Below are positions 9,205-17,501 of a DNA stretch of 17,501 bases, piece by piece. The stretch lies in assembly GCA_021820825.1 (NCBI GenBank), contig JAKADD010000009.1, forward strand, positions 1-17,501, read 5' to 3'. This DNA is from Bacillota bacterium (GTDB taxonomy: Bacteria > Bacillota > Bacilli > Alicyclobacillales > SLC66). A model generated the notes under the pieces. It was not told the origin of the DNA, made no database searches, and saw nothing but the letters and a program-made list of their open reading frames with translations. Both the position numbers and the translations under genes were made by a program. Every line of letters starts with the position of its first letter. Position 1 is the stretch's first letter.

Positions 9205-9462
9205 CTATTCCTCGCGCAAAAAACCCACCGCCGAAGCTCTTACCGTCAACCCGCAGGCACGCCCCAAGGTCATCTGGGAGTCCACCCAGGAAACTTTGAC
9301 GGCCAATTCCCTGCATAGTGTCAATACGGGATTTATCACCCGGCGATCCGTATCGCGGGCCAACACGACTTCGGTCAGCTGCCCTTTTTGCAAAGCCCGT
9401 AAGGTGGACGAAACACCCACCGTGCGCATCCGCTGCTGTTTCACTCGCTGATACACCGGCAC
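9205..9462 (-). CDS. rplGB: L7Ae-family K-turn RNA-binding protein (YbxF-like)
   Basis: This is a small single-domain L7Ae/L30e-fold protein of 85 residues. The visible blocks are TVGVSSTLRALQKGQLTEVV, LARDTDRR, and the C-terminal LGRACGLTVRASAVGFL, which align with Bacillus YbxF. That protein binds kink-turn RNA and associates with ribosomes. The position between rpoC and rpsL is the same as in Bacillus. The start is uncertain. GTG 9462 is preferred because AAGG lies 8 nt upstream, and the resulting length fits the family (about 82 residues). ATG 9477 and GTG 9456 are alternatives. The open frame reaches further upstream to 9615, but that would run through the promoter and hairpin. Confidence 0.9.
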   Translation of the reverse strand: MPVYQRVKQQRMRTVGVSSTLRALQKGQLTEVVLARDTDRRVINPVLTLCRELAVKVSWVDSQMTLGRACGLTVRASAVGFLREE

Positions 9463-9495
9463 GCCCCCCGCCTTCATGCATAGGCACACTACGGT

Positions 9496-9525
9496 ATAGT
9501 AGCACCATGACTCTACCAGTGTCAA
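9496..9525 (-). promoter_or_regulatory. Promoter for rplGB and the str operon
   Basis: A perfect -35 TTGACA (9525-9520) and a -10 TACTAT (9501-9496, 4 of 6 matches) are separated by 18 nt. Transcription would begin near 9488, giving a leader of about 26 nt before the GTG at 9462. The -35 box overlaps the last three bases of the 3' arm of the long hairpin upstream. It would let rplGB-rpsL-rpsG-fusA-tufA be expressed independently of rpoBC. Confidence 0.7.
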
Positions 9526-9574
9526 GCAGAAGACGCCCAAACCCCAAGACGGCGGTTTAAGCGGCCTCTGCTTG
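9523..9574 (-). promoter_or_regulatory. Long RNA hairpin between rpoC and rplGB
   Basis: The arms 9574-9554 and 9543-9523 pair over 21 positions around a 10-nt loop: 17 Watson-Crick pairs, 3 G-U wobbles and one C-U mismatch on the transcript (minus) strand. The wobbles become A-C mismatches on the plus strand, so the structure is stable only in the sense transcript. It starts 55 nt after the rpoC stop. No U-tract follows, so it is not a standard intrinsic terminator. An RNA-processing site, a transcript 3'-end stabiliser or an attenuator are all possible. Confidence 0.7.
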
Positions 9575-9579
9575 CCGCA

Positions 9580-9601
9580 GGGCGCATGACGGCGCGCGCC
9601 C
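9580..9601 (-). promoter_or_regulatory. GC-rich hairpin after rpoC
   Basis: GGGCGC and GCGCCC form a perfect 6-bp stem with a 10-nt loop, five bases upstream of the long hairpin and about 28 nt after the rpoC stop. No U-tract follows it. Together the two hairpins occupy much of the rpoC-rplGB spacer. Confidence 0.45.
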
Positions 9602-9629
9602 GCCACTGGACACACGGTTGCGCACCCTG

Positions 9630-12600
9630 TTATTCAGTCACGTCGGCGGCAATCGGTTCGAGCAGAGTATCATCATCCTGCGAAAGAGTCGCAGCGCCTG
9701 TCGATCCGCCGTGTTCATCTTCAACCACAGTCGCATCGACAATTTGAATATTGCGGTAGCGCGCCATTCCCGTGCCTGCCGGAATGAGTTTTCCGATAAT
9801 CACATTTTCCTTCAGGCCAAGCAGACGATCCACTTTGCCCTTGATTGCAGCCTCAGTCAGAACGCGCGTGGTTTCCTGGAACGACGCTGCCGACAGGAAG
9901 GAATCCGTCTCCAGCGACGCTTTCGTGATGCCCAGAAGCGCGGGCCGCGCAACGGCCGGCTCGCCCCCGGACAGCAGGACCCGCCGATTGGCGTTCTCAT
10001 ACTCCAGCAGATCCGCGTATGTTCCTGGCAACAGCTCGGTTGTGCCGCTGTCCACAATTCTGACCTTGCGCATCATTTGCCTGATCATGACTTCAACGTG
10101 CTTGTCATTGATGTCCACACCCTGCATCCGATAGACGCGCTGCACCTCGCGAAGCAGATAATTCTGCACACCGCGCAGTCCTTTTACCCGCAGCATCTCC
10201 TTGGGATCAACGGAACCCTCTGTGAGTTCATCGCCCGCTTCGACTACCTGACCGACACTGACCCGGATTCGCGAACCAAACGGCACCGCGTATACCTTCG
10301 TCTCGCTGTCCCCGGTAATTTCGATCTCCCGCTTGTCCTTGACTTCCCTGACTTCCGAGATCGTTCCGGCAAGCTCCGTAATGGTGGCCTGGCCTTTGGG
10401 GTTGCGCGCTTCGAACAATTCCTGAATCCGGGGGAGACCATGTGTGATGTCGTCTCCGGCGACACCCCCGGTGTGAAACGTCCTCATCGTCAACTGCGTT
10501 CCCGGTTCGCCGATGGATTGGGCGGCGATAATGCCCACCGCTTCACCGATCTCCACCATCTTGCCAGTGGCCAGATTGCGACCGTAACAACGGATACAGA
10601 CCCCATGGCGAGCGCGGCAGACGAGTACCGAACGAATCGTGAGCGTCGTGATCCCCGCATCGATGATGTTGCGTGCGATCACTTCGTCAATGAGATCGTT
10701 GCGTTCAACAAGCACTTCCCTGGTAACGGGATGATACACGGTCTCAAAGGCGATCCGCCCGGTGATGCGATCATACAGTTCCTCAAGAATCTCCTTGCCG
10801 TCGCGCATTTCCTCCACAACGATACCCCTGTCAGTACCGCAGTCGTCGATGCGCACGATCGTGTCCTGCGCCACATCAACCAGCCGCCGCGTGAGATACC
10901 CTGAATCTGCAGTGCGCAGCGCCGTATCGGCAAGACCTTTGCGCGCTCCATGCGTTGAGATAAAGTATTCGAGAACTGACAATCCTTCCCGGAAGTTGGA
11001 TTTGATTGGCAACTCGATGATTCGCCCAGACGGATTGGCCATCAGACCGCGCATTCCGGCAAGTTGGGTAATCTGCGATACGGAACCGCGAGCGCCCGAA
11101 TTGGCCATCATATAGATAGGATTGAACCGATCCAGGGAATCCATCAGGGTATTGGTCAATTCGTCTTTGGCGTTGCTCCAGATGCTGATGAAGCGATTGT
11201 AGCGCTCTTCTTCAGTAATCAGGCCGCGCCGAAACTGTGCGAGCACCGTATCTTCCTTTTTCTCGGCCTCCGCCAGGATGGTTTCCTTTTGCTCCGGCAC
11301 ATAAATGTCAGCCACCGAAATCGTGATGCCAGCCTTGGTCGAGTAGCGAAAAGCGAGTGATTTTACCCGATCGAGGATCTCCGCCGTTTCTGTGGTGCCG
11401 TAGCGGCTGAAGCACTCTCCGATAATGGCCCCGAGAAACGACTTGATGATCGCGCCCTTCGCGGGAAGCGCCTGCACAAACTGCAGCAGGTTGGACCCTT
11501 TTGCAAAGATAAAATAGTCATCCGGCGTTCCGTACAGCAGATTCTTGCGGTCCGCCACATTGATGTAGGGGAATTCGGGCGGGAAAATCTCATTGAACAG
11601 GATTTTGCCCGGCGTCGTTACCAGAAGCGCGCCCTGCTGTTCCGGCGTAAATGAGATTTTGCCGAGTGAGTGCGCTGGAATTACGATTCTCGTATGCAGA
11701 GTAACCTGATCATACTGATAGGCCAGCAGGGCCTCGTCAGCGGTGGCAAATACCCGCCCCTCGCCAGGTTCCCCCGCCCTTTCAATCGTCAGATAATACG
11801 ATCCCAGCACCATGTCCTGGGTTGGGGTCACAACCGGTTTGCCGTCTTTTGGATTGAGAATATTGTGCGCCGCAAGCATGAGCAACCTTGCTTCGGCCTG
11901 CGCTTCGGCCGACAGGGGCACGTGAACCGCCATCTGGTCGCCGTCAAAGTCAGCGTTGTAAGCCGTGCACACCAGCGGATGGAGCTTGATGGCGCGACCT
12001 GCAACCAGGATCGGCTCAAACGCCTGTATCCCCAGACGGTGAAGCGTCGGCGCGCGGTTGAGCAGGACCGGATGCTCCGTAATGACCTGCTCCAGAACAT
12101 CCCATACCTCAGGCGATACGCGTTCTACTTTGCGTTTGGCGCTCTTGATGTTGTGCGCCAGACCCTGCGCGACGAGTTCTTTCATCACAAATGGCTTGAA
12201 TAGTTCCAGCGCCATTTCCTTTGGCAGTCCGCATTGATACATCTTCAGTTCCGGACCGACGACAATAACGGAGCGTCCTGAATAATCGACGCGCTTGCCA
12301 AGCAGGTTCTGCCGAAAACGGCCCTGTTTCCCTTTCAGCATATGGGACAGCGATTTCAGCGGGCGATTGCCAGGCCCGGTAACAGGCCTTCCGCGCCGGC
12401 CGTTGTCAATCAGCGCGTCGACAGCCTCCTGCAGCATGCGCTTCTCATTTTGCACAATGATATCAGGCGCGCCCAGATCAAGCAGGCGTTTCAGCCGGTT
12501 ATTGCGATTGATGACGCGCCGGTACAGATCGTTCAGGTCGGAGGTCGCAAAGCGGCCCCCATCGAGTTGCACCATCGGGCGCAAATCGGGCGGAATGACC

Positions 12601-13295
12601 GGCAACGCGTCAAGTATCATCCAACTGGGATCGTTGCTGGACTGCTTGAAGGCGTCAAGCACTTCCAGGCGTTTGATGGCCCGATTGCGACGCTGGCCCT
12701 GAACCGTGCGCAGTTCTTCGCGCAGGGTTTCTATATCGCGGTCGACATCAATGTCAAACAGCAGTTTTTTTATCGCTTCCGCACCCATGCCCGCTTCAAA
12801 TGCATAACCGTATTTTTCGCGGTAGCTGCGGTATTCTTTCTCCGAGAGCAGCTGCTTTTTCTCAAGCGGCGTATCGCCCGGATCGGTGACAACGTATGAA
12901 GCGAAGTAAATGACCTCTTCAAGAGACCGCGGAGACATGTCCAGGACAAGTCCCATACGGCTCGGAATCCCCTTGAAATACCAGATATGAGAGACAGGGG
13001 CGGCCAGCTCAATATGCCCCATCCGCTCCCGGCGCACCTTGGCGCGTGTGACTTCGACGCCGCAGCGATCACAAACCACACCTTTGTAGCGAACGCGTTT
13101 GTATTTGCCGCAGTGACACTCCCAGTCGCGTTGCGGTCCAAATATCTTTTCGCAGAACAAACCTTCTTTTTCAGGCTTCAATGTGCGGTAATTGATCGTC
13201 TCGGGTTTCTTGACTTCGCCATGCGACCAGGAACGAATCTTATCCGGTGAGGCCAGACCAATCTTCATATACTCAAAGTTGTTCACATCAAGCAT
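9630..13295 (-). CDS. rpoC: DNA-directed RNA polymerase subunit beta'
   Basis: This 1221-residue catalytic subunit is complete. The first zinc site uses Cys60, Cys62, Cys75 and Cys78, the same numbering as in Bacillus. The catalytic [12 protein letters not shown] has its magnesium-binding aspartates at 449, 451 and 453. [14 protein letters not shown] lies just before it. The bridge helix and trigger loop region is near 730-800 ([20 protein letters not shown], then [27 protein letters not shown]). The second zinc site uses Cys819, Cys893, Cys900 and Cys903. The C-terminus ends in an acidic tail. The ATG at 13295 follows GGGAGG by about 8 nt. It lies 37 nt after rpoB with no promoter between, so the two are cotranscribed and made at matching levels. 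Confidence 0.99.
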   Translation of the reverse strand: MLDVNNFEYMKIGLASPDKIRSWSHGEVKKPETINYRTLKPEKEGLFCEKIFGPQRDWECHCGKYKRVRYKGVVCDRCGVEVTRAKVRRERMGHIELAAPVSHIWYFKGIPSRMGLVLDMSPRSLEEVIYFASYVVTDPGDTPLEKKQLLSEKEYRSYREKYGYAFEAGMGAEAIKKLLFDIDVDRDIETLREELRTVQGQRRNRAIKRLEVLDAFKQSSNDPSWMILDALPVIPPDLRPMVQLDGGRFATSDLNDLYRRVINRNNRLKRLLDLGAPDIIVQNEKRMLQEAVDALIDNGRRGRPVTGPGNRPLKSLSHMLKGKQGRFRQNLLGKRVDYSGRSVIVVGPELKMYQCGLPKEMALELFKPFVMKELVAQGLAHNIKSAKRKVERVSPEVWDVLEQVITEHPVLLNRAPTLHRLGIQAFEPILVAGRAIKLHPLVCTAYNADFDGDQMAVHVPLSAEAQAEARLLMLAAHNILNPKDGKPVVTPTQDMVLGSYYLTIERAGEPGEGRVFATADEALLAYQYDQVTLHTRIVIPAHSLGKISFTPEQQGALLVTTPGKILFNEIFPPEFPYINVADRKNLLYGTPDDYFIFAKGSNLLQFVQALPAKGAIIKSFLGAIIGECFSRYGTTETAEILDRVKSLAFRYSTKAGITISVADIYVPEQKETILAEAEKKEDTVLAQFRRGLITEEERYNRFISIWSNAKDELTNTLMDSLDRFNPIYMMANSGARGSVSQITQLAGMRGLMANPSGRIIELPIKSNFREGLSVLEYFISTHGARKGLADTALRTADSGYLTRRLVDVAQDTIVRIDDCGTDRGIVVEEMRDGKEILEELYDRITGRIAFETVYHPVTREVLVERNDLIDEVIARNIIDAGITTLTIRSVLVCRARHGVCIRCYGRNLATGKMVEIGEAVGIIAAQSIGEPGTQLTMRTFHTGGVAGDDITHGLPRIQELFEARNPKGQATITELAGTISEVREVKDKREIEITGDSETKVYAVPFGSRIRVSVGQVVEAGDELTEGSVDPKEMLRVKGLRGVQNYLLREVQRVYRMQGVDINDKHVEVMIRQMMRKVRIVDSGTTELLPGTYADLLEYENANRRVLLSGGEPAVARPALLGITKASLETDSFLSAASFQETTRVLTEAAIKGKVDRLLGLKENVIIGKLIPAGTGMARYRNIQIVDATVVEDEHGGSTGAATLSQDDDTLLEPIAADVTE

Positions 13296-13332
13296 CGGGG
13301 TTCCTCCCTCTCATGTCGTCCGCAAGCGAACC

Positions 13333-16300
13333 CTAGTCGTCGCCAACCTCGCGCATTTCCAGGCTGAAGTTGAGTTTCTCGGTGGTGTCGTCATCTTCAT
13401 CCGATTCACGCATGGCAATCTCACGCTCATCCTCAGTCAAAATCTTGACGTCAAGCCCCAAACTCTGGAGCTCTTTGATAAGCACTTTGAACGACTCGGG
13501 CACTCCCGGTTCGGGAACGTTCTCACCCTTGACAATCGCTTCATATGTTTTGACACGACCGACCACATCGTCGGATTTGACAGTCAGAATCTCCTGCAGA
13601 GTATAGGCGGCGCCATACGCTTCCAGCGCCCATACCTCCATCTCGCCAAAACGCTGTCCGCCGAACTGCGCCTTGCCGCCCAGCGGTTGCTGCGTAACGA
13701 GTGAATACGGGCCTGTGGAGCGGGCGTGAATCTTGTCGTCGACCAGGTGGGCAAGTTTGAGCATGTAGACATAACCGACAGTGACACGACCGTCAAACGG
13801 TTCGCCCGTTCTGCCGTCATACAGCACTGTCTTGCCGTCTCTGGGCAATCCAGCTTCTTCAAGAGCGTCAAATACGTCCGACTCATGGGCCCCGTCGAAA
13901 ACCGGCGTCGCCACGCGAATGCCCAATGCGGCGGCGGCCATTCCCAGGTGGGTTTCGAGAACCTGCCCAATATTCATCCGCGACGGCACGCCAAGCGGGT
14001 TGAGCACAATCTGTACGGGTGTGCCGTCGGGAAGAAACGGCATATCTTCAACTGGCATGATGCGCGCCACGACACCTTTGTTGCCATGGCGTCCGGCCAT
14101 CTTGTCGCCTTCCGAAATTTTGCGCTTTTGTGCGATGTATACGCGTACGAGTTGATTGACTCCCGGCGGCAGTTCGTCCCCGTTCTCTCTTGTAAACACC
14201 TTTACGTCGACCACGATGCCAGCGCCGCCATTTGGCACCCGCTGTGAAGTATCCCGCACCTCACGCGCCTTTTCCCCAAAAATGGCGTGCAGCAAACGCT
14301 CCTCGGCCGTAAGTTCCGTCACCCCTTTCGGAGTCACTTTGCCGACCAGTATATCGTTTGCCACGATCTCCGCCCCGATGCGGATGATGCCTCGATCATC
14401 CAGGTTGCGCAGCGCGTCTTCACCGACGTTCGGGATGTCGCGAGTGATTTCTTCAGGACCCAGTTTCGTGTCGCGCGCCTCGCACTCATACTCTTCAATG
14501 TGGATCGAAGTATAGATGTCATCCTTCACCACAAGTTCGCTGAGCAGTATCGCATCTTCATAGTTGTACCCTTCCCACGTCATGAAGGCGACCAGAACGT
14601 TTCGCCCGAGAGCGAGTTCACCCTGTTCTGTAGCTGGTCCATCAGCGATGATGTCGCCCTTCTCCACCCGCTCGCCGAGTCGGACAATCGGTCTCTGGTT
14701 GATGCAGGTGCCCTGGTTCGAGCGCATGAATTTCTGCAGTTTGAACCGGTCCACATCACCCTGCACCACGTGGCCGTCAACAACCTGCTCCACCCGCACG
14801 CGGATTTCATTCGCCGTCACGCGTTCTACCGTTCCGGAGTGCTTGGCCACAATCGTGACGCCAGAGTCCTTGGCGGATTTATATTCCATTCCGGTGCCCA
14901 CCAGCGGCGCTTCCGTCACCAGCAGCGGCACGGCCTGACGTTGCATGTTGGATCCCATGAGAGCGCGGTTCGCATCGTCATTTTCCAGAAAGGGAATGAG
15001 CGCCGTTGCGACCGACACCACCTGTTTCGGCGATACGTCGATATAGTCAACACGGTCTGCCGGCATGCTCAGGATCTCTTCCTTGTAGCGGACGATCTGT
15101 TCCGCTTCGGCGAATTTGCCGTCCGGCGCAAGTTTTGCGCTCGCCTGTCCGATAATGTAGTTGTCCTCTTCGTCCGCAGTCAGGTAGTCGATGTGATCGG
15201 TCACAATACCGGTCTCCGCATCGACGCGCCGATACGGCGTCTCAATGAAACCATGCTCGTTGATGCGCGCATAGGTGGATAAACTGTTGATCAGCCCGAT
15301 ATTGGGACCTTCCGGCGTCTCAATGGGACACATCCGGCCATAGTGGGAATGGTGGACATCGCGCACTTCGAAGCCAGCGCGTTCCCTTGTCAGGCCGCCT
15401 GGACCAAGCGCCGACAGACGGCGCTTATGGGTCAATTCCGCGAGCGGGTTGGTCTGATCCATAAACTGCGACAGTTGGCTCGATCCAAAGAACTCCTTGA
15501 TGGCGGCAATGACGGGACGGATGTTGATCAGCCCCTGCGGCGTGATGGCGTTCGCATCCTGAATCGACATCCGTTCACGGACCACGCGCTCCATCCGCGA
15601 CAGTCCGATGCGAAACTGATTCTGCAACAGTTCACCGACCGAACGTAGTCTTCTGTTGCCCAGATGGTCGATATCGTCTGTTGTTCCCACGCCGTGCAAC
15701 AGGTTCATAAAGTAACTGATTGATGCGAGAATATCCGACGGCATGATATGCTTGATCTGCTTCTCAATACCGCCGTTTCCGATTACTTTGATCGCTTTCC
15801 CATCTTCACGTTGGCTGAAGATCCGGATTTCCTGAACGCCGATCAACGGTTCTTCAGTCAAACCCGCGTTAGAACGGTACGTATAACTGTTCAGTCCGGC
15901 GTCGAGATAGTCCAGAAGCTTGTCAAGCAGACGGCGATCGACCAACTGGCCCGCCTCCGCCAACACTTCTCCCGTTTCCTGGTCAATCAGGCTTTCCGCC
16001 AGACGCTGATTGAGAAGGCGATTCTTGAGATGCAGTTTTTTGTTGATTTTATAACGGCCGACACCCGCCAGGTCATAACGCTTCGGATCAAAAAAGCGCG
16101 ACGCCAGCAGATTGCGCGCGTTGTCCACGGTGGGGGGTTCCCCAGGCCGCAGTCGCTCATAGATTTCAATGAGCGCGCGCTCCGTTGAATCCGTGTTGTC
16201 TTTTTCCAGGGTATTGCGCAGGTACTCGTCTTCGCCAAACAGATTGATGATCTCTGCGTCGGTCGAAAAGCCGAGCGCGCGCAGCAGAACCGTGACCGGA

Positions 16301-16875
16301 ATCTTGCGGGTCCGGTCAATGCGAACGTATATAATGTCTTTGGCGTCGGTCTCAAGCTCAAGCCAGGCGCCCCGATTCGGGATCACGGTCGCGCTGAACG
16401 TCTTCTTCCCGTTTTTGTCGATCTTGGCGTTGAAATAGACACTCGGCGAGCGAACCAACTGACTGACGATGACCCGTTCGGCGCCGTTGATGATGAAAGT
16501 GCCGGTTTCCGTCATGAGCGGAAAATCGCCCATGAACACTTCCTGCTCCTTAACTTCGCCAGTCTCGCGATTGATAAGCCGCACTTTGACACGGAGCGGC
16601 GCCGCGTAAGTGACATCGCGTTCCTTTGACTCGTCGACACTGTATTTGGGATCCCCCAAGCTATAGTCGATAAACTCTAACACCAGATTGCCAGTGAAAT
16701 CCTGAATGGGCGATATATCTGCGAAAAGTTCCCTGAGCCCGTTGCGCAAAAACCACTCATATGACTTTTGCTGAATTTCAATCAAGTTCGGCAGTTCCAG
16801 AACTTCTGTCACCCGGGAGTACGTTCTGCGCTCACGGCGTCCGTACTTCACTGCGTGTCCCTGCAAATCGGTCAC
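13333..16875 (-). CDS. rpoB: DNA-directed RNA polymerase subunit beta
   Basis: This 1180-residue subunit forms the main channel and the rifampicin pocket. The pocket segment [18 protein letters not shown] is at about residues 464-481. The positions equivalent to E. coli Q513, D516, H526, R529 and S531 are Gln470, Asp473, His483, Arg486 and Ser488, all wild type, so the allele looks rifampicin-sensitive. The C-terminal clamp contact [23 protein letters not shown] is intact. The start is most likely GTG 16875, by alignment to the Bacillus N-terminus. An in-frame TGA lies six bases upstream, so no earlier start is possible. Its GAGGG is almost touching the GTG. A second in-frame GTG at 16851 with AGGGA 6 nt upstream is an alternative start. 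Confidence 0.98.
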   Translation of the reverse strand: MTDLQGHAVKYGRRERRTYSRVTEVLELPNLIEIQQKSYEWFLRNGLRELFADISPIQDFTGNLVLEFIDYSLGDPKYSVDESKERDVTYAAPLRVKVRLINRETGEVKEQEVFMGDFPLMTETGTFIINGAERVIVSQLVRSPSVYFNAKIDKNGKKTFSATVIPNRGAWLELETDAKDIIYVRIDRTRKIPVTVLLRALGFSTDAEIINLFGEDEYLRNTLEKDNTDSTERALIEIYERLRPGEPPTVDNARNLLASRFFDPKRYDLAGVGRYKINKKLHLKNRLLNQRLAESLIDQETGEVLAEAGQLVDRRLLDKLLDYLDAGLNSYTYRSNAGLTEEPLIGVQEIRIFSQREDGKAIKVIGNGGIEKQIKHIMPSDILASISYFMNLLHGVGTTDDIDHLGNRRLRSVGELLQNQFRIGLSRMERVVRERMSIQDANAITPQGLINIRPVIAAIKEFFGSSQLSQFMDQTNPLAELTHKRRLSALGPGGLTRERAGFEVRDVHHSHYGRMCPIETPEGPNIGLINSLSTYARINEHGFIETPYRRVDAETGIVTDHIDYLTADEEDNYIIGQASAKLAPDGKFAEAEQIVRYKEEILSMPADRVDYIDVSPKQVVSVATALIPFLENDDANRALMGSNMQRQAVPLLVTEAPLVGTGMEYKSAKDSGVTIVAKHSGTVERVTANEIRVRVEQVVDGHVVQGDVDRFKLQKFMRSNQGTCINQRPIVRLGERVEKGDIIADGPATEQGELALGRNVLVAFMTWEGYNYEDAILLSELVVKDDIYTSIHIEEYECEARDTKLGPEEITRDIPNVGEDALRNLDDRGIIRIGAEIVANDILVGKVTPKGVTELTAEERLLHAIFGEKAREVRDTSQRVPNGGAGIVVDVKVFTRENGDELPPGVNQLVRVYIAQKRKISEGDKMAGRHGNKGVVARIMPVEDMPFLPDGTPVQIVLNPLGVPSRMNIGQVLETHLGMAAAALGIRVATPVFDGAHESDVFDALEEAGLPRDGKTVLYDGRTGEPFDGRVTVGYVYMLKLAHLVDDKIHARSTGPYSLVTQQPLGGKAQFGGQRFGEMEVWALEAYGAAYTLQEILTVKSDDVVGRVKTYEAIVKGENVPEPGVPESFKVLIKELQSLGLDVKILTEDEREIAMRESDEDDDTTEKLNFSLEMREVGDD

Positions 16876-17046
16876 CCCTCATACCAAATCGCTGGCTAGC
16901 CACAAAAAGAAAAGAAAGACAAACGGGTCAACCTAGACCTCATTTCTCCTCTGCTTAAAGACGCGTAATATACTCTATTTCCACAAAATGGGCGGAATAT
17001 TCATCTGTGGAGCATACAACCCCAAAATAATATTTCGCATTTTATT
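16876..17046 (-). other. rpoB leader region
   Basis: This AT-rich stretch holds no gene. On the transcript strand it contains a weak 5-bp repeat CCACA with TGTGG enclosing 20 nt (17010-16981). It also has a pyrimidine-rich tract (16923-16902) and a short palindrome TGGCTAGCCA (16902-16893) just before the ribosome-binding region. There is no terminator. I cannot assign a specific regulatory class to it. Confidence 0.4.
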
Positions 17047-17075
17047 ACAATAGCACAGTGGTTATTTCAAGTCAA
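17047..17075 (-). promoter_or_regulatory. Promoter of rpoBC
   Basis: TTGACT (17075-17070, 5 of 6 consensus) and TATTGT (17052-17047, 4 of 6) are spaced by 17 nt, ideal for the housekeeping sigma factor. The -35 lies inside the last codons of the upstream methyltransferase gene. Transcription would begin near 17040, giving a leader of about 165 nt. Bacilli are known to make rpoBC both from upstream read-through and locally; this would be the local promoter. Confidence 0.6.
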
Positions 17076-17501
17076 CTGTTCAGGCAATATTTTTTTGTCG
17101 CCCGGCGGAAGCGGTATGCGACATCGCAACACACGATACCCCCCGCCGCGTTCCACAATGGAGACATCGGCGAACAGGGTGCGGAGATGCGTCTCACTCG
17201 ATTCAGCGCCCTGTTTCTTTTGAATCACCACGTACAGTTCTCCGCTTCTGTACAGTCGGTTGCAGGCCTGGCGATACAGCTTCCACACCGCACTCTTCCC
17301 AGCGCGAATCGGCGGGTTCAGCGCCACGACATCAAACATCAGCTGGGGATCGAGACCGTCCGTTCCATCTGCCTGCAAAATCGCGACCCGCTCCTCCACG
17401 CCCGCAATGCGGGCGTTCTGACGCGCGAGTTCAACCGCTCGCGGATTGATGTCGATCAGCCATACACGAGCGTCGCTCACCGTGAGCGCAATCGCAATGC
17501 C
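17067..17501 (-). CDS. ybxB: Class I SAM-dependent methyltransferase (RsmC-like), 5' end missing
   Basis: Only the C-terminal 144 residues are in the window. The frame is open to the window edge, and the residues there (GIAIAL) look like the tail of the SAM-binding glycine-rich motif. VWLIDINPRAVELARQNA then gives the acidic residue that binds the SAM ribose, and NPPIRAGK is the motif IV NPP(I/F/Y) found in nucleic-acid N-methyltransferases of the RsmC type. The neighbour rpoB and the gene order match Bacillus ybxB, which lies between rplL and rpoB. The target, probably rRNA, is inferred and not shown. An internal GTG at 17480 should not be taken as the start. The stop codon lies within the rpoB promoter. 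Confidence 0.88.
   Translation of the reverse strand, partial: GIAIALTVSDARVWLIDINPRAVELARQNARIAGVEERVAILQADGTDGLDPQLMFDVVALNPPIRAGKSAVWKLYRQACNRLYRSGELYVVIQKKQGAESSETHLRTLFADVSIVERGGGYRVLRCRIPLPPGDKKILPEQLT

Noticed and set aside
9134..9547. Minus-strand frame of 137 codons overlapping rplGB
   Set aside because: The overlapping frame gives a clear L7Ae-family protein; this frame matches nothing and overlaps it almost entirely.
9618..10904. Long plus-strand open frame of 428 codons
   Set aside because: It is fully antisense to rpoC, whose protein is conserved end to end. The product has no recognisable domain, and no ribosome-binding site or promoter supports it.
14287..15282. Plus-strand open frame of 331 codons
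   Set aside because: It is antisense to rpoB. Composition is that of a shadow frame (rich in His and Arg), with no known family.

Overview
The window is the core of the bacterial rpoBC-str-S10 supercluster. Every gene lies on the minus strand, so transcription runs from high to low coordinates. In transcription order the genes are: a truncated RsmC-type methyltransferase (ybxB position), rpoB, rpoC, an L7Ae-family K-turn protein (ybxF/rplGB), rpsL, rpsG, fusA, tufA, a signal peptidase I gene (lepB), then rpsJ, rplC, rplD, rplW, rplB, rpsS, rplV and the first 41 codons of rpsC. The methyltransferase before rpoB and the L7Ae protein between rpoC and rpsL are the arrangement known from Bacilli. 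The beta' zinc cysteines sit at the Bacillus residue numbers, S12 has the Bacillus length, and strong GGAGG Shine-Dalgarno sequences precede most genes. I infer a moderately GC-rich member of Bacillales. Something near Alicyclobacillaceae is possible but is only a guess.

Layout. 17501-16876: methyltransferase 3' end, a promoter inside its last codons, and a leader of about 165 nt for rpoB. 16875-9630: the two large RNA polymerase subunits, 37 nt apart. 9629-9463: a 167-nt spacer with two tandem hairpins, one of them a 21-position stem, and a good sigma-A-type promoter whose -35 overlaps that stem. 9462-4778: the str operon, closed by a strong hairpin at 4769-4728. 4777-3895: lepB with its own -10 box and a hairpin-rich leader. 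3894-3601: the S10 promoter and a structured leader of about 236 nt. 3600-1: eight ribosomal protein genes, tightly packed.

The genes form one functional set: transcription (beta, beta'), decoding-site and assembly proteins (S12, S7, S10, S19, S3), peptidyl-transferase and exit-tunnel proteins (L2, L3, L4, L22, L23), and the GTPases that drive elongation (EF-G, EF-Tu). lepB is the odd member. It is a protein-export gene at the str/S10 junction, where Bacillus subtilis carries ybaC.

I see no mobile element, CRISPR array, tRNA, rRNA, toxin, defence gene or unknown protein family, and no gene-free stretch above 300 bases. The window does not show a new biological system. What deserves a second look is regulatory: the rpoC/rplGB hairpins, the S10 leader fold, the lepB insertion and leader, and several unusual start sites. 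Eight of the 16 genes with a visible start use GTG or TTG.
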